DNA of 64,000 bases from Stercorarius parasiticus. Its lineage: Eukaryota > Chordata > Aves > Charadriiformes > Stercorariidae. Under the pieces are notes generated by a model. That model made no database searches. It was not told where the DNA came from and worked only from the letters and a program-made list of their open reading frames with translations. This document shows, in pieces, positions 11,901 through 23,900 of the stretch. A program made the translations under genes and the position numbers. Location: positions 248,286 to 312,285 of the forward strand of contig VWZL01004595.1 of assembly GCA_013396915.1 (NCBI GenBank), read 5' to 3'. Within the stretch, counting starts at the first letter, position 1. Each line of letters begins with the position of its first letter.

Positions 11901-14900
11901 TTGAGGGGAAAGTGAATTAGTTGGCAATAAAGACAAACATCACTGGCAAAGGGAAGAGCAAGGATGAAACCGTAAAAATAATCCTTCCCTGTCACCAGTG
12001 CCCTGCGATTACTTGTCCTTGGTGGTACACATTGATCTGTGTGGGGTGGGCTGGCGTGGCCATGAGGTCGTGTCTCCTGTTCTCGCCTCACCAAGTGTCA
12101 CTGTTCCCGGCAGAGCCTAAGGTGTAATGGGAACTGGAATTCTTCACTGTTGTCATGGTTTGACACTGCTAGTACGTCCCAATGCAATATATTGGGCAGA
12201 AAACAACACAGGATTTAGCAGAATCTTGATTGTATAAAAAGCAGATTTAAATAACATGGAAAGGATTCTTTTATAGCCTTATTAATAGTGAAGGGGAAAG
12301 GAAATCCCATAATAGCTCTAGAAGTCTCTTGTAACCAGAGCCATTACAAGGGACGACAAAACCTTTCCTGTGACCATTGTAGGAATATTTTCCAATCTAT
12401 AGATACTGAAAATATGGACAACTTTGTCAGGCTCTGAGTAGGTCTTATAATTAGGAACATTTTGCCTCCAAAGTCATATGCTTACTATTTCTTTTGATCT
12501 AAACAGTAAGCATTTAATATTAAATGATGTTTCTCAGTCCCACCATACAGCAGTATAACATCATCAACCATCTAAAGCAAATTATATTTCTCTAGGTGCC
12601 TATTCAGCAATCCGACTAGACTTCAATAACTTCAAATGTTTTTCTTTTATTAACTGTAGGTTCTTATCAAAGTGTTGGATAACAATGATAATGGCCCGGA
12701 ATTCTCTCACCCAAGTTACGATGTCACCATTTCAGAGGACATCCTCCCTGATACTGAAATTCTGCAAATTGAAGCTATAGACAGAGACGAAAAGCATAAA
12801 TTGAGCTACACTATTCACAGCAGCATCGATACAGTCAGCGTGAGAAAATTCAGAATTGATCCCAGCACTGGGGTGCTCTATACTGCTGAGAGATTAGACC
12901 ACGAAGCTCAAGATAAGCACATCCTTAATGTCATGGTAAGAATGCAATATTTACTTAGGTCAGGACACAATTACTGCTGCTTCAGGTGCATACGTGCCTT
13001 AGCCTTTGCATGAGCAAAGGACTTTCAGTGCAGTAAGTAGTCATTAGTTTCATCTTGCCTGCCCTGCTGTGTATTTATATTACATATTTTATTTGGGCTT
13101 TTTGGGAAACTTATTGTGAATTCATTGTATGTAATATGATATGATTTGCTATCTCAAGGGAGAGCAAGCAGGAAATTATTTAATCTCTTGGCATCTGGTA
13201 ATCTCTCGTTCAAGGTAATTTTCAGAGTTTCTGAAGTTAGGCTGAAAGTTATTTGAGAAGTTATTCACAGGGAGATAACTGCTTTCCTGCCATAGCCTTT
13301 CTAAATACAAGCCTCGTCTATAGTTTACTTTTACGGATTTATTTTAGTATATAAGCTATTGATACGCTAAGTAGCTTTCAGCTACATTTCCAAATGTTTC
13401 GGTAATCAGAAAAAAAATTAATTACCAGTTTTTGCTCAGTGTGCGTAAATTACGGAACATAGGTCTGTTTGTTCTCAAGTGAAGGTTTTATATTGTAGAC
13501 TGGAGGATAATTAAAAAAAAAATCTGTGTTAATTTAACCGTCGTAGTCCACTATTTTCTTTAACCACTTAAGACTCCTGCAGAAGAGATCTTCAAAAGAA
13601 CAGCTCATGATGGTCAAAGATGGTCTCATGTACGAGACCGTCTTTGAGCTGGGGAGCAGAGGACTCAGAGAGCTGCAGTGAGATCCATCCAGCAGGAGCT
13701 TAGTGGGGTCTCAGCTCACAGTGTAATAAGCTGCAAGTCCTTTGGCAAGCAGGCTAACAAATAAGTATAAACTGAAGCACAGAGAGGCACGGCTCATAAA
13801 GGTCATTTCCTGGTTCTTTGTGTGATCTCCACCTGATACAATAAGGGGTTTGTTCTACTTATGGAGAACCAGACTTTTGGGGATCATGTTGGCAGGATTG
13901 TCAGTGTAGCAATGCTGAGATTTTTAGTGTGGAGTTGAGAGAGGTGCAATAAATGATACCTCTGCTGGGAGTGCTAATCACTGCTAACTATTTATCCTAC
14001 TGTTTACTATTGGTATCGTCATCTTCAAAAAGGTATGCACATATATAATGATGAAAAAGTCCATTGGCACCTACAAGCACTAGACTGACACACGACTGAT
14101 CATAGTTGGTAAAATTGTTTATAGCTCTTTGAAAGAAGGAGCAATGGGCAAGGTATGTTTGCCTCCATGCTGTAAAGCAGGGATTGGCAGGACGAAGGTA
14201 TGACCATTCAATTTGTATATAAATAAAAGTATTTCTTGCAAACCTGAAACTGAATTTAAGAAGTCATGTAGTTGCCAGTTTAAAAATTCATGTCATGATG
14301 TGCAGTGTATTTTTCCACAAGTGAAAAAAAAAGGTCTCTAAGCTCTTCCTGTTTCTTTAAATTTACTATCTGCCATCTCACATGTGAATGTATTTTAGAC
14401 TGTTCTTTGGGACAAATGGATTTTTTTATCACTTTGTATTAAATAGAACTGAAAGTATTATTAGCACTCAGATTAGTAGTATTTATGAAGTTTTACTAGG
14501 TGGATATCAAGATGTGTATTATGCACGTGTTCTATAGGTCCGAGATCAAGAATTCCCTTACAGAAGAAACCTGGCCAGAGTCATCATAAATGTGGAGGAC
14601 TCCAATGACCACAGTCCGTACTTCACCAGCCCGTTGTACGAAGCCTCAGTATTTGAATCAGCAGCAGTTGGATCAGCAGTCTTGCAGGTCACAGCTTTGG
14701 ACAAAGACAAAGGAGAAAACGCAGAGCTTATCTACACTATTGAAGCAGGTTAGGGCAGAAGATGAAAATGTAGCATCATGATTCACGCTATGCACAGAGC
14801 AGTGCTGTGATGGTGACAAACAAGTCAGATTCTTTGGTCTGCCTTCTCCTGGAGGGCTGGGCAAAAGAAACACATTCTTGTTGGTTTGGTTTTTTTTTAA

Positions 14901-17900
14901 TTTTGAAGCTGCCATACCCAAAACCTGTCAGAACAGAGTCTCATGCCCCATTCACTAGATGGCTACAGAGCCTTTTACCTGTAAGTCATTGGTTCAAAAC
15001 CATCACAGAAGATAGTTATTGAAACTACAGCAAGTGACTTGTTTTCAGGTTGCTGGCTTCACAATGGATCCTCCAGATCCGTATCTTTGCCAATATTTGG
15101 ATCAGAGGAGCATGGAGGCTAACACCAGGGCTATGCTAAAAACTTCTGCCAGCAAAGCTGTAGCAGTTTAGTGGCACAAGGTCTATTGAAACTAAGGGAG
15201 AGCATGGTGACACCAGATTAAAGTTGCTTTTGCATTTATTTGCATTCACCACATAATCTGTACCAGCAAAAGCATTCCTCTGCTGGTGTAACAGCACAGC
15301 CATGGGAAATTTACATTATCTCTGCCACAAGTGCAAGTGAATGTAGCTTTCTCTGGCTTATATGGTTGTGAAGACAAGGATTGTCTCTGAGATAAACCAT
15401 GAACGTATATACAAGAGGAGCGTCTTGTATATACAAGAGGAGGGTTTTTTGATGTTTCATTTCTACTTTTTTTTTTAGTAATATGCATCTTTCCATTATA
15501 ATAATAGCAAAACTTGAAACCTATATTTCCCTAAAAAAAGTCTCATATACTGCAGATTGTCCCCACGTTAACCAGATCACAAGCCGTTCCCAGCATTAGG
15601 CTGGGATCTCTACAGGATCTTTATTTATTTTTATATTATTATAAAGACTTGCCACTAGCTACACTATCTCATGTTGATTTAACTTCATGTAGTTCAAGCT
15701 CACACCTTGAATTGATGTACCCTGAAGCTTAGAGAAGACCAAGGAACTTCTGTCGTTACCCTGTCTGCTCTGTGGAAGTAGAGTCCTTTAAGTAAACCAG
15801 GAGGTGAAGTATTTGCAGCTGAAAGTGCTGAACTTAGACCCTTGTGATCCTACAAGGATTTTAGCACTAAAAAACAAATATTTCCTTTATGCACTGCATT
15901 TGGTCCTACCAGTTATTTCTCAGTATTCTCCAGTGGCCTTTAACTTAGGTCAGGGGAAATTTTACACATGCCCAGATCAGGACAACACTGTGCCTTATAG
16001 AACGAACTCTGAGCAGACCAGATCAGGTTCCTGGGGCAGTGTTTTTGAAACTGTTCCCAGCTTTTTCTTGACACGTTATTACTATTATGGGCTCCAACCC
16101 AATCACCTGTAGGTGCCACCACGATGTAAGGAGCAACCTGACTTGCTAGGAGTATGGCTCCCTTACACTGGTAAGAGAATCACACATGATGCACACAGAA
16201 AATATAATGATTAGAAAGGATGCTTTGGCTATTTGATGGTCCTTTTTAGTCTGCATGTTTTAATTTTTTCTAGAGGCTCTCTCTTCCATTACAGCCTGTT
16301 TCTGTTTCATCGTGAGCTCTCCCTGCAGTGTCAAACTTCCATTTACTGTAAGCCACGTGCTCCCTCAGTTTCATCATCCACAGATGTTCCAACCACAGAT
16401 GCTTCAAATTCTGTCTTCTGCTGCTGTAGTTTCTATGATCTATAAAATCTGCAGTTAAGGATGCTGATTTTAACTGCAGCATTAAGATTGTAAATAGCCC
16501 TTTCATTCAAGAGAGTTACTTACATCACCTTACATGTGAAGAGAGCAATTGGTAAAGAAATTAGCTATCGTGTAATTTCATAAGAAATTCCTAAAGGAGA
16601 AGCAACAGCTCTGGCCTTACATGAGGCAGTCAGTGGCTAAAAATTATTTGTATTCGTAAGCACTGACAAAATAACTGCAGCAGCATTTGTAGTGTCTGCA
16701 AATGTGACAGTTACCGTGATCTTTATGAGAATTTGTAGCTCTGGCAGAATCTCAGCTCCTCAGTGAACCGCACAATTTTTGTTTTAGCTGGTAGAGTAAA
16801 CTTTACTGATCTGAAAGGATGGATATAAATAGAAAGCCACTACAAGTATTGAACAACATACAGTAGTATGTAACTTAAATTAGCCTCCAAGCCCCAGAAT
16901 TTACAACAGATAGTGAATCACATCTTAAAAACAGTTCACATTAACTCACTTCATTTAGGATTCCATGTATTAGGTATTCCAGCTACAATTTTCACATTTA
17001 CTGCTCTGTGCACAGCACCTGTAACAATCACCATTAAAATAAAATCTCTTGTTTATCACCAGTTACCTGAGATGTATTTCTCTCCAGGTCATGGATGGAT
17101 GCTTGGCTATAGACTGGAAGTGGTTCTGCATTTTAAAGTGTATATTACAACAGCAGGAACATGTTATAATGATTGGAATCACTGTAACTCAGTACATTCT
17201 GTTTGTATTTAGAATCAAATTCAGAAAAAAGAGTCATAGAATCATAGAATACTTTGTGTTGGAAGGGACCTTTAAAGGCCATCTAGTCCAACCCCCCTGC
17301 AGTAAGCAGGGACATCTCCAACTAGACCAGGTTGCTCAGAGCCCCGTCCAACCTGACCTTGAATGTTTCCAGGGATGGGCCATCTACCACCTCTCTGGAC
17401 AACCTGGGCCAGTGTTTCACTACTCTTATTGAAAAAAAATTCTTCGTTTCCTCCTTATATCTAGTCTAAATCTTCCCTCTTTTAGTTTAAAACCATTACC
17501 CGTTGTCTTATCACAACAGGCCCTATTAAACAATTTGTCTCCATCCTTTTATAAGCCCCCTTTAAGTACTGAAAAGCCACAATAAGGTCTCCCCAGAGCC
17601 TTCTTTTCTGAACAACCCCAACTCTCTCAGCCTGTCCTCATAGAAGAGGTGCTCCATCCCTCTGATCAGTTTTGTGGCCCTCCTCTGGACCCGTCCCAAG
17701 AGGCCCATGTCATGTCTGTATGCTTATACTTGCCAGATATACAGGCAGCGTCCTATACTTTAAGCAGGCACTCAAGGAACCAGCGAAATACAGGTTGCCT
17801 AATAAAGGTGATCTCTAATTACAGGATAGGGAAACATATCAAAAGTTTTTAATCTGTCTTGCTAAAGACGAGGTTGGCAAAAAGACTAAAAAGAAAATAA

Positions 17901-20900
17901 GACCCCGATGAAGGTCCTTGGTCCAGACTCACTGTTTTCACCTTTACGCAGTCAGTGATATCCCTGCTTTCACGTTATAGCAGACATTTCGTGACATTTT
18001 GTGCTAAATCTCATTCATCTAGATTCGTCCTCCTCAGAGATCATATGATAAACCTTTGTGCCACAAGATGCTTGAATCTCTTTTCTATGCCATTTGTTCT
18101 GTTTTATTTTTCCAAATGCCACTGTAACCTTTTTATATTAAGTTCTTTGAGTCTTGAACTGCTGTAATCTTCTCTACAGTTGCTTAATATCCCCTTCAAT
18201 TAAGAGCCTGAGTTGTTATCCATTTGTCATGTAATTGGCTTATTAGCCTCTGATCTAGTTTCTTTGCCTTAGGTGTACATGTATTTGACTAATTCTCATA
18301 TTTTAGAGATGCTTTTTCCTACTTCAGTAGGAGTAATGTACATGCAGCATATGCTCAGATACTGATACTCAGAGTCAAGATATAGATAGCAGCACCTGAG
18401 TTTCTGAAGGTTTGAACACCTATATCATCTAGTGAGATGCCTGATTTTCAGAAAGGAAGGCTGGAAGGGCCTTTAGAATTCTTTCATCTTATGTTGGTTT
18501 GATTTGGTTTTTTTCTTTTTCAATAACTGCCTTTAACAGATTGTAGATAATTGCTCCTGGTTTAAATTATCATTAAGCATGTTGTATTTCATTTCTAATT
18601 TGCTTCCATTATTTGTGTTTTAGGAAATACGGGAAACACATTCAAGATTGAACCAGTTTTAGGGATCATTACATTACTGAAGGAGCCAGACTTAACCACA
18701 ATGGGACAGTTTGTTTTGTCAGTCAAGGTGACTGATCAAGGTTCTCCACCGTTGTCTGCAACAGCAATAGTGCGGATATCTGTGACGATGGCAGATAACT
18801 CCCACCCAAAGTTCACTCTCAAAGAATACCAGGCGGAGGTTAATGAAAATGTGGATATTGGTACTTCTGTCATCTCTCTCTCTGCTATCAGTCAGTCCAC
18901 GTTAGTTTATGAGGTTAAAGATGGGAATGTGGATGGAGTCTTCACTATAAACCCGTATTCTGGAGTGATCACCAGTCAAAAGGCCCTTGATTATGAGCGT
19001 GCTTCCTTCTATCAACTCATCATACGGGCAACAAATATGGCAGGCATGGCATCAAATGCCACTGTGAACATTCAGATTGTTGATGAAAATGATAACCCAC
19101 CAGTTTTTCTCTTCTCTCAGTACTCGGGCAGCATAAGTGAAGCTGCTCCTGTAAATAGCATAGTCCGGAGCACGAATAACAGTCCCCTTGTGATACGTGC
19201 CACTGATGCTGACAGCAACCAAAATGCTTTACTCGTCTACCAAATCGTTGAATCTACTGCAAAAAAGTATTTCACGGTAGATTCCAGCACAGGTGCAATC
19301 AGAACAATTGCAAATTTAGATCATGAAACAATAGCCCACTTCCACTTCCACGTGCATGTTAGAGACAGTGGGAATCCCCAGCTTACAGCGGAGAGCCCAG
19401 TTGAAGTTACCATTGAGGTAACTGATGTCAATGACAACCCACCAGTCTTCAGCCAGGCTGTATTTGAGACAGTCTTGCTCCTGCCCACGTATGTTGGTGT
19501 TGAGGTTCTCAAAGTCAAGGCTACAGACCCAGATTCAGAGATCCCTCCTGAACTAACATATAGTCTAATTGAAGGCAATATGGACCATTTTTTAATTGAT
19601 TCAAGCACAGGGGTACTCACCATTAAAAACAATAGCCTTTCCAAAGACCACTATATGCTAATAGTAAGAGTATCTGATGGGAAATTTTATAGCACTGCTA
19701 TGGTGACTATAATGGTAAAAGAAGCCATGGATAGTGGGCTCCATTTCACGCAAAATTATTATTCCACGTCTATCTCAGAAAACAGCACCAATATCACCAA
19801 GATCGCTGTGGTGAATGCTGTTGGTAACCGCCTCAATGAGCCTTTGAAATACAGTATATTAAACCCAGGCAACAAATTTAAAATCAAATCCACCTCAGGA
19901 GTCATTCAGACAACTGGCATCCCCTTCGACAGAGAGGAAAAAGAGCTGTATGAGCTGGTGGTGGAAGCAAGCCGTGAACTAGATCACCTTCGTGTAGCTC
20001 GAGTGGTGGTGAGGGTTTACATTGAGGACATAAATGACAATGCCCCAGTGTTTGTAGGGCTTCCATACTATGCTGCTGTGCAAGTTGATGCTGAGCCTGG
20101 TACGTTGATATATCGAGTGACAGCTATTGATAAAGATAAGGGTGAAAATGGCGAGGTGTCCTATCTTCTGAAGGAAGACTATGGACATTTTGAAATTGAT
20201 AGAGGAACTGGCAGCGTCACTTTAAAAGAAGCCTTCAATTCTGATTTATCTAATATAGAGTATTTGGTTGTCATTCTTGCAAAAGATGGTGGTAACCCTT
20301 CATTGTCTGCTTCGGTAGAGCTCCCCATTACTATTGTTAACAAAGCGATGCCTGTATTTGACAAGCCCTTCTATACAGCTTCCGTGAATGAAGATGTAGA
20401 AATGCACACGCCAATTTTAAGCATAAATGCAACAAGTCCAGAAGGCCAGGGTATCATTTATATCATTGTTGATGGAGATCCCTACAACCAGTTTAATATC
20501 GACTTTGATACTGGAGTTCTGAGTGTCATCAGCCCACTGGATTACGAAATAAATTCTCTTTTCAAGCTGATGGTGCGAGCCAGTGATGCCCTCACTGGCG
20601 CTCATGCTGAGGTCACTGTGGACTTGATCATTAATGATGTGAATGATAATCCTCCAGTTTTTGATCAGTCAGCTTATAATGCTACTTTGTCTGAAGCATC
20701 TTTGATTGGGACTCCTGTACTGCAAGTTGTTGCTATTGATGCTGACTCTGACAATAACAAGATTGTGCAGTATCAGATAGTCCAGGACACCTTTAACAGC
20801 ACGGACTATTTCCATATAGACAGCACCAGTGGCCTAATTCTGACAGCCCGGATGCTGGATCATGAGTTCATACAGCAGTGCAGCTTGAAAGTCAGAGCCA

Positions 20901-23900
20901 CCGATAACGGGTTCCCACCACTAAGCAGTGAGGTTCTTGTTAGTATCTCAATAACAGATATGAATGACAACCCTCCAGTTTTTAACCAGCTAATATATGA
21001 ATCGTATGTGAGTGAACTGGCACCTCGGGGTCATTTTGTGACTTGCGTCCAAGCCTCTGATGCCGACAGCTCTGATTTTGACAGACTGGAGTACAGCATC
21101 CTATCGGGAAATGATCGGACCAGTTTTATTATGGACAGCAAGAGTGGTGTTATCACGCTTTCCAACCATCGCAAACAGAGAATGGAGCCCATGTACAGCC
21201 TAAACGTCTCTGTGTCAGATGGGCTGTTCACCAGCACAGCTCAGGTCCACATTCAGATCCTTGGGGCCAACCTCTACAGCCCTGCGTTTTCGCAGAGCGT
21301 TTATGTTGCAGAGGTTAGAGAAAACGCTGCTCCTGGAACTAAGGTGATCCATGTGAAGGCAACAGATGGGGATTCAGGTGTGTACGGCCAGATAAGCTAC
21401 TCCATAATAAATGACTTTGCCAAGGACCGATTTTTGATTGATAGCAATGGTCAGATTCTGACAACTGAGAGGTTAGACCGGGAGAACCCTCTGGAAAGTG
21501 ATATCGGTATATTTTTGAGAGCCCTCGATGGAGGTGGCAGGACTACATTTTGCACTGTGAGAGTGATAGTAGTGGATGAGAATGACAATGCTCCTCAATT
21601 TATGATGGTCGAATATAGAGCAAGTGTCAAAGCAGATGTTGGAAAAGGTTACTTGGTGACCCAAGTGCAAGCAGTAGATCCAGATGATGGAGCCAATTCC
21701 AGAATTACCTATTCTCTGTATAGTGAAGCCTCCGTTTCAGTAGCTGATCTGCTTGAAATAGATCCAGACAATGGATGGATGGTCACCAAGGGTAGCTTTA
21801 ACCAGCTGAAAAACACAGTTCTGTCATTCTTTGTCAAAGCAGTTGATGGTGGCATTCCTGTAAAGCATTCCCTCATTCCTGTCTACATCCATGTTTTACC
21901 CCCAGAAACTATTTTACCTTCCTTTTCTCAGCCCCAGTATTCTTTTACCATAGCAGAAGACACCCTCATAGGAAGTACCATAGACATTCTGCATGTTTTG
22001 CCTAATCAGGGTGCTTTGTATAGCACAGTTAATGGCGAGCTGACTGAAAACAACAAAGATGGAGTTTTCATCATAGAGCAAGACACGGGGCTCATAAAAC
22101 TTGATAAGAGACTTGACCATGAGACAAATCCGGCTTTTCACTTCAAAGTTGCAGCCACCATTCAGTTAGACAAAGTAGACATTGTGTTGACTGTGGATGT
22201 GGAGGTTAAAGTATTGGATGTAAATGACAACAAGCCCATGTTTGAAACAGTTGGCTATGATGCTATAATAATGGAAGGGATGCCCATAGGAACAAAACTT
22301 ATGCAAGTTAAAGCGGTTGATGCAGATTCAAGTGCAAATGGACAGGTCACATACACACTCGCGGTGGAATCGGAGCTGGAGAAGATCACAGAAGCATTCA
22401 CCATTGATAGCAACAGCGGCTGGATTAGCACACTGAAGGATCTGGACCATGAAAAGGATCCTGCGTTCACCTTTGTAGTGGTGGCCTCAGATCTGGGGGA
22501 AGCTTTATCCTTGTCATCAACCATCTTGGTCTCAGTTACTGTGACAGATATAAATGATAACGCACCCATCTTTGAGCATGAGGTGTACAGAGGGTCAGTG
22601 AAGGAGAGCGACCCCCCAGGGGAAGTTGTGGCTGTTCTTAGCACCTGGGATGAAGACACATCTGATGTCAACCGGCAGGTTAGCTACCACATTACAGGTA
22701 AGGAACAACTTGCATGCGTTCTTTCCAAAACCAGCTGTACTGAAGTGCATGTGACCAGTTTTAGGTGAATGTTGAGCAGGGTTTCAGGTAAATTATCGTT
22801 GTGAATCAGGCAGTTGCATCTCTCTCCCTTTTTTTTTTTTNGGAGAGAATTTGCAGCAACTAGCAAAGCTGACAAGAGGGAAAGGGAATGTGTGTGTGTC
22901 TGTCTGGGTTATTCTCTCTCTAATTTCCAAGATTAATGTTTTGTGATTTGCTGCAGTGCAACGTACTGTGACCCATCAACCCATCGTAATAGATGTGTCA
23001 GCTTGGCAACCATGGTGACTTAATGTTTCAACAAAGGGAAGAACGTTTTATTCTTAAGGAGAAAATCCTTACATTTTCAAGTATTTAACATTTTTTGAAA
23101 TAGCATTTTTCTTTTTGAGATAGGAAAGTGCATGCAGGAGCCACTTTGAAATACCATTATTTGGAGGGAGGGCGGAAGGAAGAGAGGAATTTTATATTGG
23201 AAGGAGTGGGGGGATGCCATTTCTTACCAGCACAGATTTCTGGCCAGGGAAACAGTAATCCACTTAGAAGCACTGGTTAGCTGCCATGCATTGTTATATA
23301 CAGCATAAGGCAATTTCGATTACATTACTAACATATTTTTCAAAGTGTGGTAACACTGCTCTTTCCTATTGTGCTATATTTATTATCATTCTTTTCTCCT
23401 AGATTCACACTGGCTTTTGTGTGAGTATGTTATGAGTGATGGGCTGCTGCAGTTATTTTTTTCTGCTTACAGCTTGCATCGCCCAATATATTTTGTTAGG
23501 GAACAACTTTATCACAACCTTCACAATCCAAGACCTAATATTAATTACATAGTAATAACCAGATTATTGGACGAATTCACATTTTTATCACTGGATAAAA
23601 TTTGAATTACACAAGACCTTCATGAAAGTAGGCGGCTATGGGCAAAAAGGACTTAACTAACCAGATAACAGTTCATGTATTTCGCTCTGGAGGATAAGCT
23701 TTCAAATGTCTAATGAATTAGCTCTTTAAGGTCCCTTCCAACCCAAACCATTGGAAATGGCTGTGGGATGGTGTGTAGGGGAAGGTGTGACGTTCCAGTT
23801 AGCCGTAGATTGTCTATGTTTCACGTCAGAAGTAGCATCATTTTCAAAGCAGCCAGAAATTTATTCTGACCACTTACATGAAAGTCTGGATTCAGTTTAA

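Larger units (their letters stand above)
2913..12659 (+). other. FAT3: FAT3 intron, 9.7 kb
   Basis: This long intron has no supported gene. It holds a CpG-rich patch at 6125-6360 with a smaller one near 5860-5955, a MIR-like SINE relic near 8950-9110, a 13-bp tandem repeat at 10201-10248, and poly-T and poly-A runs near 4540-4553 and 9612-9638. The stretch 5385-5560 contains E-box and homeodomain-like words and may be a conserved element. The rest shows nothing I can name. Confidence 0.85.
12936..14537 (+). other. FAT3: FAT3 intron, 1.6 kb
   Basis: No gene is seen. It contains a long near-perfect hairpin at 13614-13647 and a weak reverse-strand MIR-like segment near 13765-13815. The remainder is unremarkable AT-rich intron. 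Confidence 0.85.
14749..18623 (+). other. FAT3: FAT3 intron, 3.9 kb
   Basis: It contains a duplicated short palindromic motif at 15405-15442 and a reverse-strand CR1 LINE 3' end at 17234-17725. The rest shows no gene or other element I can name. It ends in a good acceptor, TTTGTGTTTTAG. Confidence 0.85.

Noticed and set aside
22255..22671. 138-codon open frame on the minus strand inside the giant exon
   Set aside because: It lies wholly antisense to well-conserved cadherin coding sequence and its protein resembles nothing. Open antisense frames arise from the codon bias of the sense strand.
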